From Phycisphaerales bacterium (GTDB lineage: Bacteria; Planctomycetota; Phycisphaerae; Sedimentisphaerales; UBA12454): DNA of 64,000 nucleotides. The notes under the pieces are model-generated. The model worked only from the letters and a program-made list of their open reading frames with translations, was not told the DNA's origin and did not search any database. The position numbers and the translations under genes were made by a program. Positions 34,737 to 43,889 of this stretch are shown one piece after another (the stretch's first letter is position 1; each line of letters starts with the position of its first letter). The stretch lies in NCBI GenBank assembly GCA_003142595.1, contig PLMU01000006.1, positions 128,840 through 192,839 of the forward strand, read 5' to 3'.

Positions 34737-36188
34737 TTAAGCTATATAAGTTGATGCACTTGTATTGCCGCCGCGGCCTGTCCAGTTAGTATGGAAAAAC
34801 TCTTTGCGAGGCTTATCAACTCGCTCGTAAGTGTGAGCGCCGAAATAATCCCGCTGAGCCTGCAGCAGATTCGCCGGCAGTCTTTCGCAGCGATAACCGT
34901 CATAATACGACAGAGCTGAGCAAATGGTCGGCATTGGAATGCCCATATCCACTGCGGCCCTGACAACCCTTCTCCATGAACTCTGTGCCTTTTTGACTGC
35001 CATTTTGAAGAATGGATCGAGCAGCAGATTCACTTGATTTGGATTTTTCTTGAACGCGTCTTTTATTTTGCCCAAAAATGCCGAGCGAATAATACAACCG
35101 CCTCGCCACATAAGTGCGATACCGCCGTAATTGAGATTCCAGCCGGATTCCTTCGCGACGGATCTCATAAGCTGATAGCCCTGTGCGTAACTAACGATTT
35201 TAGAAGCGTAGAGAGCCTTTCGCAAATCTTCTATCATTTTTGTTTTATCGCCTTTATAAGTCTTTGCCGGACCTGCGAGAATTTTGGACGCTTCAACGCG
35301 CTCTTCCTTCAATGCCGAAAGACATCTTGCGAAAACCGCTTCGCCGATGAGCGTCAAAGGCTGGCCTGCATCGAGAGCTGCGATGGCTGTCCATTTTCCT
35401 GTGCCCTTCTGCCCTGCTGTATCAAGAATCAAATCTAAAACCTCATTACCCTGTTCATCTTTATATCCAAGGATATCACGGGTGATTTCGATAAGGTATG
35501 AATCAAGCTCGCCTTTGTTCCACTCGGCAAGAACGCTGCTCATTTCAGCGTTTGTCATGCCCAGACCCTGTTTCATCATTTGATAGGTTTCGCAAATCAT
35601 CTGCATATCGCCGTATTCGATGCCGTTATGAACCATTTTCACGAAATGACCGGCACCGTTTTCTCCGACCCATTCGCAGCAGGGTTCGCCTTTATCGGTA
35701 TGAGCGGAAATTTTCTGGAAGATTGGTTTTACAGCAGGCCACGCAGCGGGCGAACCGCCGGGCATAATCGATGGTCCGGTCAAAGCGCCTTCTTCGCCGC
35801 CTGAAACGCCTGTGCCGATATAGAGTTTGCCTTTGCTTTCGACATATTTTGTTCTGCGGGTCGTATCGGGGAAATGGCTGTTGCCGCCGTCGATTATGAT
35901 GTCGCCGTTTTCAAGATGAGGCAGAACCAATTCGATGAAATCATCGACCGCCTGGCCTGCTTTTACCATTAGCATAACCTTGCGCGGTGTTTTAAGATTT
36001 GCGCAAAATTCCTGGATGGAATGACAGCCGATTATATTTTTGCCTTTCGCCCTGCCGTTGACAAAGTCATCGACTTTCGAAACGGTGCGATTAAAACAGG
36101 CAACGGTAAAGCCTTTGCTTTCCATATTGAGAATAAGATTTTCACCCATTACAGCAAGACCAATAAGACCTATATCAGCTTTCGACAT
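34737..36188 (-). CDS. gnd: 6-phosphogluconate dehydrogenase, decarboxylating
   Basis: NADP-dependent oxidation and decarboxylation of 6-phosphogluconate to ribulose-5-phosphate. About 483 aa, the long homodimeric type. It has IGLAVMGENLILNMESKGF (dinucleotide fold), GVSGGEEGALTGPSIMPGG, KMVHNGIEYGDMQ (catalytic Lys), DEQGNEVLDLILDTAGQKGTG, RGGCIIR and the C-terminal SYYDGYRCERLPANLLQAQRDYFGAHTYERVD. ATG 36188 sits 9 bp after AAGGAG and is preferred over ATG 36194 (3 bp). Confidence 0.96.
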   Translation of the reverse strand: MSKADIGLIGLAVMGENLILNMESKGFTVACFNRTVSKVDDFVNGRAKGKNIIGCHSIQEFCANLKTPRKVMLMVKAGQAVDDFIELVLPHLENGDIIIDGGNSHFPDTTRRTKYVESKGKLYIGTGVSGGEEGALTGPSIMPGGSPAAWPAVKPIFQKISAHTDKGEPCCEWVGENGAGHFVKMVHNGIEYGDMQMICETYQMMKQGLGMTNAEMSSVLAEWNKGELDSYLIEITRDILGYKDEQGNEVLDLILDTAGQKGTGKWTAIAALDAGQPLTLIGEAVFARCLSALKEERVEASKILAGPAKTYKGDKTKMIEDLRKALYASKIVSYAQGYQLMRSVAKESGWNLNYGGIALMWRGGCIIRSAFLGKIKDAFKKNPNQVNLLLDPFFKMAVKKAQSSWRRVVRAAVDMGIPMPTICSALSYYDGYRCERLPANLLQAQRDYFGAHTYERVDKPRKEFFHTNWTGRGGNTSASTYIA

Positions 36189-36211
36189 TTCCATTTGCTC
36201 CTTAATTAAAT

Positions 36212-37486
36212 TTATTGATTAAATCTGCCTTTGTATGCCCACAGGCCCAGACCTGGGTTGGAGATGAAAAATATTTTTTCTCCATCGGGCATAGTATTAA
36301 AACCATTTTGAAGTTTATCGGGATTGTAACGTTTCATCATTTCAGCAAGGTCGGCGTAATTAAAATTAACCGATTCGATTTCCTTCCTTGTCAATTTTCC
36401 GGGGCAATAAGTAATTTTAAACCTGCCCTCGCTTGAGCCGTGGATAAGATGCGCCGCGGCGCTTAAATTCGCTTTCAAATCCTCATTTTTATTTACATAT
36501 TCAAGGACTTTTGGCGTTCCGACATAGCCGTATTTCCGGATGAGAGCGTCTATTTGCTTGTCTTCGCCGAATTCTCTAACGCCCGGAGCGAGCACAACCA
36601 GTTCGCCGCCGTCCGCCATTGCCATTCTTGTCCGGTATATGCTTTTGTTACCCAGCCAGGTGCTTTTGTATTCGTGCGGGTCGAGATAAACGACCGCCTT
36701 TTTAATCGGCTCATCGAGCATAGTAAAATTGGTCTTTAAGCAAAGATCGGATGCAAAATTGAAACACTCGGCATCATCACCGACGAAAAGACCTCTTGTA
36801 TGAGTTTGTCTTTTGTCGTCCGAAGAGACAACCGTGAGAGCATAAACAATCGGCATATCTTTAAGAAAATGCTCTGAAGCGTAATTGAGGACTTTTCTGA
36901 CGGCGTTATCCGCCCTGCCCATAATTTTTTCCATATCGCAGACGGCGCCAATAAAATGACTCTTGTTGATGCCTTCCGGGCCGCCGAGGCCGACGAAAAT
37001 ATTTTTATTGTAATTGGCCATACCGACAACCTCGTGAGGCACGACCTGGCCAATCGACAAAATTAAATCGAAGCCGCCTTCGACGAGCAGTTTATTAACC
37101 TGGGCGGGCCAGTCGTAATCTACTTTTCCGCCGCTGACTTTCTTAATAAACTCAGCGGGCACTTTGCCAAGCGTAACGGTATCGGTGCGCCAATTATATG
37201 TCCTGAAAAGATGCAAAGGCGTATCGCCATACATCTTTTTTATTTCTACTTCCGTCATCGCAAAATGCGTTCCTACTGCGGGCAGAATATCGGTAAGTTT
37301 ATCGCCGTAATACTGCCAGGCCATATATGTAAGTTCGCCCGCTCTTGAATAAAAGCGTGTAATGTCTGGGCCGATTACGAGGACCTTTTTGCGTTTGCCG
37401 AGCTTATCGAGTGCGGCAAACAGGCCCTTCTTCAGGTCGTCGGCACTTAGACTTGTTTGCGGGTTTCCGGTGTTATAATACAACAT
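36212..37486 (-). CDS. LarA-like (DUF2088) protein, possible sugar-acid epimerase
   Basis: A 424-aa homologue of nickel-dependent lactate racemase LarA. Core motifs are VIGPDITRFYSR, VGTHFAMTEVEIK, and GQVVPHEVVGMANYNKNIFVGLGGPEGINKSHF, which hold the His and Lys positions expected to bind the nickel pincer cofactor, plus IDPHE-like YLDPHEYKSTW. No larB, larC or larE cofactor-synthesis genes are in the window. As first gene of an operon with gnd and a KDG-kinase-like gene, it may act on a sugar acid rather than lactate (inference). Confidence 0.8.
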   Translation of the reverse strand: MLYYNTGNPQTSLSADDLKKGLFAALDKLGKRKKVLVIGPDITRFYSRAGELTYMAWQYYGDKLTDILPAVGTHFAMTEVEIKKMYGDTPLHLFRTYNWRTDTVTLGKVPAEFIKKVSGGKVDYDWPAQVNKLLVEGGFDLILSIGQVVPHEVVGMANYNKNIFVGLGGPEGINKSHFIGAVCDMEKIMGRADNAVRKVLNYASEHFLKDMPIVYALTVVSSDDKRQTHTRGLFVGDDAECFNFASDLCLKTNFTMLDEPIKKAVVYLDPHEYKSTWLGNKSIYRTRMAMADGGELVVLAPGVREFGEDKQIDALIRKYGYVGTPKVLEYVNKNEDLKANLSAAAHLIHGSSEGRFKITYCPGKLTRKEIESVNFNYADLAEMMKRYNPDKLQNGFNTMPDGEKIFFISNPGLGLWAYKGRFNQ

Positions 37487-37535
37487 AAAAAATTATAACT
37501 CCTTTATGTGTAATAAGTTAAAACCATAAATAATT

Positions 37536-37552
37536 GGTTCATTTTCAGAACC
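37536..37552. promoter_or_regulatory. possible operator palindrome upstream of the sugar-acid operon
   Basis: GGTTCATTTTCAGAACC, with GGTTC/GAACC arms, lies between the promoter at 37591 and the LarA-like gene. The placement suits repression by a sugar-acid regulator. No regulator gene is nearby. Confidence 0.35.
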
Positions 37553-37590
37553 ACCTTATATATCAGAACCGAGGTTTGTTTTCAAGGATT

Positions 37591-37619
37591 ATTATACTCG
37601 TTTAACAAGTTCAAGGCAA
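37591..37619 (-). promoter_or_regulatory. promoter of the LarA-gnd-kinase operon
   Basis: On the minus strand TTGCCT (37614-37619), a 17-bp spacer and TATAAT (37591-37596). The 5' leader to ATG 37486 would be about 100 nt. Confidence 0.55.
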
Positions 37620-37641
37620 TGACGCAGTAATGGGCTTTTGC

Positions 37642-37670
37642 TTTACAATAATCGCCGGAAGGGTTATATT
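37642..37670 (+). promoter_or_regulatory. promoter of tRNA-Thr
   Basis: TTTACA (37642-37647), a 17-bp spacer and TATATT (37665-37670), ending 11 bp before the tRNA. Confidence 0.5.
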
Positions 37671-37681
37671 TACCTTTTTAT

Positions 37682-37753
37682 GCCGATGTAGCTCAACGGT
37701 AGAGCGCGGCTTTCGTAAAGCCGAGGTTTTGGGTTCGAATCCCACCATCGGCT
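37682..37753 (+). tRNA. tRNA-Thr (anticodon CGU)
   Basis: A 72-nt cloverleaf: acceptor stem GCCGATG/CATCGGC, D arm GCTC/GAGC, anticodon stem CGGCT/AGCCG enclosing TTCGTAA (anticodon CGT, reading ACG), T loop TTCGAAT. The discriminator is T, and the CCA end is not encoded. The 3' end abuts the convergent ROK kinase stop codon. Confidence 0.95.
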
Positions 37754-37754
37754 T

Positions 37755-38714
37755 TTACAATTCCCTTGCTAGAGCCGCGGCGCCGATTATGCCGGCATCT
37801 TCGCCGAGAGTTGCAAAACAAATTTCCACACTATCCTCTTGTTTAATCTTCCAGATGTGCTGTTTGAAATAATATGTAATCCTATTCAAAAGCGGTTTGC
37901 CTGCAGCAATCATTCCGCCTGCAAAAACTATTTTTTCAGGCTCAGTGCCATGCAGAGCATTTACACATAGCACCGCCAAAACCTCGGCTGTTTCGTCGGT
38001 AATCTTTTTCGCAAGCTGGTCGCCTTTTGCCAAATGCTCGTAAACATCTTTACTGGTTATCTGCCCGTTTTTTTCCAATATCGCTTTAAGACTTGATTTT
38101 GCGCCTGCTTCTATCACTTCTGTCGCCCTTCTGGCTGTGTTAGATGCTGATGCGTAAGCTTCGGCACAACCACGCTGGCCGCAACCGCATAATCTGCCGT
38201 TGACATTCACAATTGTATGCCCCAGTTCAGCGGCGTTATCTCCGCTGCCGCGGAGCAGTTTGCCGTCAGATATAATTCCGCTGCCGATGCCGGTGCCGAG
38301 AGTGAAAAACACCATATTTTTTATATTTTTGCCCTGACCTGCGACAAATTCACCGTAGCAGGCGGCGTTTGCATCATTTTCAAGAACTACCGGCTTGCCG
38401 AGCTTTTTCTTCAGCATTTTGCTTATCGGCACATCCGTAAATTTTGGCAGATTCGCGCAGCGGATAAGTATGCCCTGTGAATAATAGGCCGGCCCCGGCG
38501 AACCAATTCCTATAGCTTTAATTGTTGCAAGCGGAACTTTGCTATTCGTCGCCATCGACTTTATAGTATCAACCATTCTATCTATAACAACAGCAGGCCC
38601 CATGTGTGCATCTGTCGGAATAGAAGTCTTCCACAGCAGTTTTAAATCCGCGGAAAAGCAGCCAATTTTGATATTCGTGCCGCCGAAATCTATTCCGATG
38701 AAATTTTCAGTCAT
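37755..38714 (-). CDS. ROK-family sugar kinase (glucokinase-like)
   Basis: A 319-aa ATP-dependent sugar kinase. It has IGIDFGGTNIKIG (phosphate 1), a substrate loop VVLENDANAACYGEF with the catalytic Asp, FFTLGTGIGSGII (phosphate 2), the ROK zinc motif ELGHTIV and CGCGQRGCAE, and IVFAGGMIAAG (adenosine). Glucose is the usual substrate for this subgroup. It follows galE by 36 bp in an operon, suggesting hexose activation for UDP-sugar supply. Confidence 0.9.
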   Translation of the reverse strand: MTENFIGIDFGGTNIKIGCFSADLKLLWKTSIPTDAHMGPAVVIDRMVDTIKSMATNSKVPLATIKAIGIGSPGPAYYSQGILIRCANLPKFTDVPISKMLKKKLGKPVVLENDANAACYGEFVAGQGKNIKNMVFFTLGTGIGSGIISDGKLLRGSGDNAAELGHTIVNVNGRLCGCGQRGCAEAYASASNTARRATEVIEAGAKSSLKAILEKNGQITSKDVYEHLAKGDQLAKKITDETAEVLAVLCVNALHGTEPEKIVFAGGMIAAGKPLLNRITYYFKQHIWKIKQEDSVEICFATLGEDAGIIGAAALAREL

Positions 38715-38750
38715 ATAATTATTGTTTATTCGTATTCATTCGTGGCTAAT

Positions 38751-39734
38751 TTATTTTCCATAACCATCCGGATTTTTACTGTGCCATAACCAGGCGGTTT
38801 CAACGATTTTTTCAAGCGCAGGATATTTCACTTTCCAGCCGAGTTCTTTTATAGCCTTTGAAGCATCTGCCGTCAGCACCGGTGGGTCGCCCAGCCTGCG
38901 GGCAACTTCGGTAACCTTGAAGCTTTTGCCGGAAACTTTTTTAACAGTCTCTATCACCTGCCGGACTGAATACCCTTTGCCGTTGCCGAGGTTAAAAACC
39001 AGTTCGCTTTTGTTTTCGAGTTTTTCAAGAGCCAAAAGATGTGCCGAGCATAAATCCTCTATGTGAATATAATCTCTTATGCATGTTCCGTCCGGCGTCG
39101 GATAATCTGTGCCGTAAATTTTAATGTCCGGCCTTTTGCCCATCGCGGCGGCAATTACCAGAGGAATAAGATGAGATTCCGGCTTATGGTCTTCGCCAAG
39201 GGTTCCGTTTCCGCCTGCGCCGCAGGCATTGAAATATCTCAAAGCGGCATAATTCAGTTTTCCAGTTTGGCTTTGAAAATGGCACATTCGCTCGACTGCC
39301 AACTTTGTTTCGCCGTAAGGATTAATCGGTTCTTTCGGCAGGTCTTCAGTGATTGGAACGCTTTTCGGCATACCATAAACAGCGGCCGAACTGCTGAAGA
39401 CAAACTTTTTAACGCCTGTTTGCTCCATCGCGGCCAGAAGAATCAGGGTATTGCATACATTATTGCGATAATAGTCCAGCGGCTTTTCGACAGATTCGCC
39501 AACCTCGATAAACGCGGCAAAGTGCATTGCCGCATCGATTTTTTTCTCTTTGAGGACTTTTACGAGCAGGTCAAAATCCGCAAGGTCTCCTGTAATCAAC
39601 TCCTGTCCTTTTACGGCCTCTTTGTGTCCTTTACTGAGATTATCGAAAACAACAGGTTTATGTCCCGCCCCGGCCAGCATTGCCGTCATATTGCTGCCGA
39701 TATATCCCGCCCCGCCGCAGACAAGAACATTCAT
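38751..39734 (-). CDS. galE: UDP-glucose 4-epimerase
   Basis: Interconverts UDP-glucose and UDP-galactose. The 327-aa SDR has GGAGYIGSNM at the NAD-binding fold, GDLADFDLL, SSSAAVYG near residue 122, and the catalytic YGETK near 146. It is followed by LRYFNACGAG, IYGTDYPTPDGTCIRDYIHIEDL and GNGKGYSVRQVI, all GalE-typical. The start overlaps the stop of the lipoprotein gene (TAATG). It supplies UDP-galactose for glycans. Confidence 0.95.
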   Translation of the reverse strand: MNVLVCGGAGYIGSNMTAMLAGAGHKPVVFDNLSKGHKEAVKGQELITGDLADFDLLVKVLKEKKIDAAMHFAAFIEVGESVEKPLDYYRNNVCNTLILLAAMEQTGVKKFVFSSSAAVYGMPKSVPITEDLPKEPINPYGETKLAVERMCHFQSQTGKLNYAALRYFNACGAGGNGTLGEDHKPESHLIPLVIAAAMGKRPDIKIYGTDYPTPDGTCIRDYIHIEDLCSAHLLALEKLENKSELVFNLGNGKGYSVRQVIETVKKVSGKSFKVTEVARRLGDPPVLTADASKAIKELGWKVKYPALEKIVETAWLWHSKNPDGYGK

Positions 39735-40312
39735 TATTTGCCGCCCTTCTTTTTGCCTGTGATTTTTTTATCAATTTTGTCGAGTATAACTTTTTCGAGC
39801 CGGCTGTCCCTGCCGACATCAATCCATTCCATCTTTTTTTCCTGTTCCTCATTGAGAGTCAGGTTCTGCATCGATTGATTGCCCGTAGTGTACAAACTAT
39901 ACGCTCTTGCGGAACTGTCGATTTGTGTTTCCGGAATAGAAAGTCTTTCTCTTTTGACCGTGCAGACAATACAAACCTGTCCCTGAATTTCATTAAAGCC
40001 AAGCTCAACAGTTCGCTGAATACTGTGCAGGTTAGACTGCGCATAGTTATACTTTCCGACATTGTCCCGCCGCCAAATCTCGAAAAATTGGCTGGCCGCC
40101 TGCGGCTTAGTTGTCATAATATGCAGAGTTGTGTCCTGCTTATCGATAACAAAATTCATACCGACAAGAACCAGCTCGGAGGATTTCATTGCAGAATTGA
40201 TATCAACACTCGAAAGACATTTCGGCTCAGGTGCAGCCATCTGCTTTTCGGTACAGCCTGTCAAAAAAGCACATGCAAGGGACAGAACCAGCAGAATCCA
40301 TTGTTTTTTCAT
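39734..40312 (-). CDS. predicted lipoprotein of unknown function
   Basis: A 192-aa product from ATG 40312. It has signal sequence KKQWILLVLSLACAF and lipobox LTGC (Cys near residue 20), so it is predicted to be lipid-anchored. The body has mixed alpha/beta prediction, with VGMNFVIDKQDTTLHIM and a very basic C-terminus (KIDKKITGKKKGGK). I recognise no domain. It is coupled to galE. Confidence 0.75.
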   Translation of the reverse strand: MKKQWILLVLSLACAFLTGCTEKQMAAPEPKCLSSVDINSAMKSSELVLVGMNFVIDKQDTTLHIMTTKPQAASQFFEIWRRDNVGKYNYAQSNLHSIQRTVELGFNEIQGQVCIVCTVKRERLSIPETQIDSSARAYSLYTTGNQSMQNLTLNEEQEKKMEWIDVGRDSRLEKVILDKIDKKITGKKKGGK

Positions 40313-40481
40313 ATCATCATCCTTAAAAGAGGCCACAGAGATTATAAACTTAAATTTGCAGACTCTCAAGACGAATTTATTAAGGTAAAAAGCACTATTT
40401 TGACGAAAAAACTTTATGGCAATGAAACAACAGCTTAAAATCAGGCATAAAATCGATAGCTTATCGGACTAATACGGCGAA

Positions 40482-41417
40482 ATGTCAACGCAAGTACAAA
40501 ATCTTAATACTGTTCTGGATGCTGAGCCGTTTGGAAAGACCGTTCTGGCATTTTTAAATTATCTAACTGTCGAAGCGGGCTTGAGCGAAAACACCATCCT
40601 CGGCTATGGCAGAGACTTAAGAGAATTTGTCATATTCTGCCTTTCGAAAGGGATAAAGAAACCTGGTAAGATTACTACGGCCGAGTTTTATGATTACGCA
40701 AAGTGTCTTGCCCGGCAGAATAAGGCTGAGGCCTCGATTAACCGTTCGGTAGTCGCGCTGAAAATGTATTTGCGTTACTGCAGAATGATGGGACACATCA
40801 AGGACGATTTAACAATGTTTCTGGAAAGCCCAAAGCTTTGGCAGAGACTGCCTATCGTCTGCAGCAAAGACCAGGTTGCAAAACTGATGGACTGTCCCGA
40901 TGAAAAAGAACCATATTATTTCAGAGACCGCGCCCTGCTCGAATTGCTTTACGCTACCGGCGCAAGGGCCAGCGAAGTCGCAGGTCTGAGAATTGGCGAT
41001 GTTAATCTTAAAATCGGTTATGTCCGATGCCTGGGCAAAGGCAAAAAGGAACGGGTAATTCCTCTCAACCACGCTGCGATTGCTGCTATTGAACAATATA
41101 TCGAGCAATTTCGAGGGAAACTGGCCAAGCCTTGCAGCGGCGACGCCCTGTTCCTGTCGCGAACGGGAAAAGCGCTTAGCAGGATTGAACTCTGGCGAAT
41201 TGTAAAAAAATATGCCTGCCGCGCGGGATTGCCAAAGCAGATGACGACGCATACGCTGAGGCACTGTTTCGCGACTCACCTTTTAAGCGGCGGAGCGGAT
41301 TTACGCAGCGTGCAGGAAATGCTTGGACACGTCGATATAGCGACAACGCAGATATATACTCACGTTGACATGGAAAGACTGCGAACTATGCATAAAAAAT
41401 ATCATCCGAGAGGATGA
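40482..41417 (+). CDS. xer: tyrosine site-specific recombinase, XerC/XerD family
   Basis: A 311-aa recombinase for chromosome dimer resolution at dif. The N-terminal SAM-like core-binding domain is LNYLTVEAGLSENTILGYGRDLREF. The catalytic set is Arg in GARASEVAGL (near 171), Lys in GKGKKERVIP (near 195), HTLRH (near 264), His in MLGHVDIATTQ (near 287) and Tyr in QIYTHVD (near 296). The length is typical for XerD. No mobile-element genes adjoin it, so a housekeeping role is likely. Its 3' end overlaps the convergent MFS gene by 16 bp. Confidence 0.92.
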   Translation: MSTQVQNLNTVLDAEPFGKTVLAFLNYLTVEAGLSENTILGYGRDLREFVIFCLSKGIKKPGKITTAEFYDYAKCLARQNKAEASINRSVVALKMYLRYCRMMGHIKDDLTMFLESPKLWQRLPIVCSKDQVAKLMDCPDEKEPYYFRDRALLELLYATGARASEVAGLRIGDVNLKIGYVRCLGKGKKERVIPLNHAAIAAIEQYIEQFRGKLAKPCSGDALFLSRTGKALSRIELWRIVKKYACRAGLPKQMTTHTLRHCFATHLLSGGADLRSVQEMLGHVDIATTQIYTHVDMERLRTMHKKYHPRG

Positions 41418-42622
41418 AACTTTGCAGGTCTGCGGGCAATAAACCACAATACTATCTGAACCAAACATCCTGCGACGATAACCGAGCAGCCGAACCAATA
41501 TGGCGAATATCTTCCGAAGGCATCGCTTAATATCCCGCCGAAAAGCGAACCCGTTGCGAAGCCAGCTCCTATAATTGTTTCGTGTATTGCCATCAGGCCG
41601 GAGCGTTTTGTGCCGCCGGATACACCGTAATACTGATGAGAACTGTAAACATATCCATACCAAACGCCCGCCATACCGGATGCCAGAAGCTGCAGTGGGA
41701 GGCTTTTGCATATAATCATCATCGCCATACAGCCAATAATTGAAACTTGTGCCGCCGCGTAGAGGCCCTTCTTGTAATGCCAATAATGGCTTTTGCCCAT
41801 CATATAAAAAACTGCTATATTAAAAAGGCACATAAGAGAAACCGACCAGCCGTAAGCCGATTCGGCGAAGCCAAGCTGAAATTTATACAAAATTCCAAGC
41901 TGGCTCCTGAAAACACCTATGCATATTAATGTAGCAAAAAGCGCAACTCGCGTTATCCAGACGAATGGCCTGTTTTGGCGCGGAATTTGGCGGCCGGCGG
42001 TATCGGTGATATTCTCATGCATTGCCGGGATTTGAGGCGTATGCCTTGTCGGAAAAACTGATATTAAACAAAGGACTGCCATAACAGAGGCCAGCGCCAG
42101 CGGCCATAGATAATTGACTTCCATAAGATACCCGCCGACAATCGGCAGAAGCGTATTTGCCGTTCCCCATGCGATATTATAAAATGCGAATCTCTTTGTA
42201 AGCTCGGCGCCTTCGTGGCCGGTTGAAACCCAGCCCATCATCATCGGCCAGAAAAACGCAGTGATGATTCCGACCATTGCCATAAGAAAAATCAGCCTTG
42301 CTATGGGCCCGAAGAATATACCGTTGTTTTTTCCGTACCAGACTGCCGCAAGAAACCCTAATGCAACAATAATTTCCGCACCGGCGGCTATCAGCAGAAC
42401 TTTTTTTGGGCTGAGTTTATCAATTATTACAACTGCCAGAATACAAAAAATAACATAAGTGCCCATCTGTGCCATAAAACACAGGCCGACATCGGTATCG
42501 CTGCCGTTCATAGCCTTTACCGCGAAAGGCAGAACAATACTTATCAACTGCAGGCAGGAACTCATAAAAAAAGCGGCAAGACACAAACGCATTAAATTTT
42601 TATCTTTGAATAATTTTAGCAT
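41402..42622 (-). CDS. MFS transporter
   Basis: A 406-aa membrane protein with about 12 hydrophobic segments and a cytoplasmic loop near residues 195-220 (RHTPQIPAMHENITD), the usual 6+6 MFS plan. Motif-A-like residues appear at the end of segment 2 (VIIDKLSPKKVLL). The substrate is unknown. It lies 5 bp after the DUF2905 gene. Confidence 0.8.
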   Translation of the reverse strand: MLKLFKDKNLMRLCLAAFFMSSCLQLISIVLPFAVKAMNGSDTDVGLCFMAQMGTYVIFCILAVVIIDKLSPKKVLLIAAGAEIIVALGFLAAVWYGKNNGIFFGPIARLIFLMAMVGIITAFFWPMMMGWVSTGHEGAELTKRFAFYNIAWGTANTLLPIVGGYLMEVNYLWPLALASVMAVLCLISVFPTRHTPQIPAMHENITDTAGRQIPRQNRPFVWITRVALFATLICIGVFRSQLGILYKFQLGFAESAYGWSVSLMCLFNIAVFYMMGKSHYWHYKKGLYAAAQVSIIGCMAMMIICKSLPLQLLASGMAGVWYGYVYSSHQYYGVSGGTKRSGLMAIHETIIGAGFATGSLFGGILSDAFGRYSPYWFGCSVIVAGCLVQIVLWFIARRPAKFHPLG

Positions 42623-42627
42623 AGAAT

Positions 42628-42858
42628 TTATTTTCTCAGGAGGTTAATCAGCCAAAAGACAAGCGTAAGAACGATAGAAATGACAATGCAGCTGGTAATC
42701 GGAAAAAACAGTCGCCAGTTTTTGCCGCCGACTTCAACATCGCCGGGCAGGCGGAAAAACCCGATTTTGCCCAGGACAAGAAAAGCCGCTCCCGCAAAGA
42801 GCAGAACCGCCCCCATAAAAATTAGCATTTTCCCAATATTTTCAGGAAAATTTCCCAT
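42628..42858 (-). CDS. DUF2905-family small membrane protein
   Basis: A 76-aa protein with two membrane segments (about residues 8-28 and 48-70) separated by the characteristic KIGFFRLPGDVEVGGKNWRLFFPITSC. The family is widespread and of unknown function. Co-transcribed with the MFS gene. Confidence 0.85.
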   Translation of the reverse strand: MGNFPENIGKMLIFMGAVLLFAGAAFLVLGKIGFFRLPGDVEVGGKNWRLFFPITSCIVISIVLTLVFWLINLLRK

Positions 42859-42990
42859 ACAATTTCTCTTTTAAACTTAACGATATAAAAACTCAACTCC
42901 GCAGTTTATCCTATATTTACGATAAAAACAAGTATTCGTAAAACCTTAAAAAAATCCAGTAAAAGCTGGATTTCAGACCTTCTTTGATAT

Positions 42991-43881
42991 ATGTTATCCG
43001 CGATGAATTTTACTAATGTGAAAAAACTAATCGTCAATGCCGATGACTTTGGACTTTCCAAAGGCACTACTGATGCCATAATTGATTGTCATATTAATGG
43101 CATAATAACAAGTGTTACTTTAATGAGTAATATGCCCTCCGCAGAGTATGCCGTTTCGAGAGCTAAAGCATTTCCTGAACTTTCAATCGGACTGCACTTA
43201 AATCTAACGGAAGGAAAACCTCTAACCGACCCCCGTAAAGTGGATAATTTAATAGATTCCAATGGTAATTTCCTGGCCGCTTCGAAGCAGCGTAAAAATC
43301 TTTTATTCAACGACAAGGCAAAAGAACAGGTTTACAAAGAACTTGAAGCGCAATTATTGCGGGCTTTGGATTTGGGAGTGCGTGTTACGCATTTTGACAG
43401 CCATAACAATACCCACAAAAAACCTGCCGTATTAAATGCAATAATAAAATTGCATAAGCTCTATGGGATTCCCGCAGCCAGGACAAATAAGGGATTCTAT
43501 TGGACAGACCCCGAAGCAAATATTTATTTAAAATTGAAAAAGACATTATTGAATTTTATAGGATTTCAAAGGGTGCATAGCCGCTCGGCCGCTCATTCTC
43601 TTATGAGAAACAGCGGACTGCTTATGCCGGATAGATTTCTTACTTTAGGTTATCTCATACCTACTCCCCCCGAAGGATTAAAGGAAAAAGTTATCCAATG
43701 CCTTAAATCGCTCCCCTATGGAACATCTGAAATGGGCTTTCACCCGAAATATAATGAACAATCCTCTGATGAATTACCCGCGTTCAACGAATTCGATGCT
43801 CAGGTTTTATGCGATAGTGACGTAAAGAATTGTATTAAAGAAAATAATATCCAGCTTATTTCCTTTAGCGATTTACAATAA
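42991..43881 (+). CDS. YdjC/ChbG-family carbohydrate deacetylase
   Basis: About 296 aa; a metal-dependent deacetylase-like fold. It has VNADDFGLSKGTTDAI (metal-binding Asp pair), GLHLNLTEGKPL (His motif), and VTHFDSHNNTHKKPAV with further metal ligands. The C-terminal part ends MGFHPKY and SFSDLQ. Homologues deacetylate chito-oligosaccharides or hopanoid precursors (HpnK). The substrate here is unknown. The start may be ATG 42991 or ATG 43003, as no clear ribosome-binding site decides it. Confidence 0.8.
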   Translation: MLSAMNFTNVKKLIVNADDFGLSKGTTDAIIDCHINGIITSVTLMSNMPSAEYAVSRAKAFPELSIGLHLNLTEGKPLTDPRKVDNLIDSNGNFLAASKQRKNLLFNDKAKEQVYKELEAQLLRALDLGVRVTHFDSHNNTHKKPAVLNAIIKLHKLYGIPAARTNKGFYWTDPEANIYLKLKKTLLNFIGFQRVHSRSAAHSLMRNSGLLMPDRFLTLGYLIPTPPEGLKEKVIQCLKSLPYGTSEMGFHPKYNEQSSDELPAFNEFDAQVLCDSDVKNCIKENNIQLISFSDLQ

Positions 43882-43889
43882 CAGAGGCT

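Noticed and set aside
37682-37753. tRNA-Thr as integration site for a neighbouring element
   Set aside because: No integrase or repeated 3' tRNA segment was seen near it.
39063-39878. Long 271-codon open frame on the plus strand
   Set aside because: Antisense to galE and the lipoprotein gene, which have clear family motifs; it is a coding shadow.
40482-41417. Xer recombinase as phage or integron integrase
   Set aside because: Its length and motifs fit housekeeping XerC/D, and no mobile genes, att sites or tRNA overlap adjoin it.
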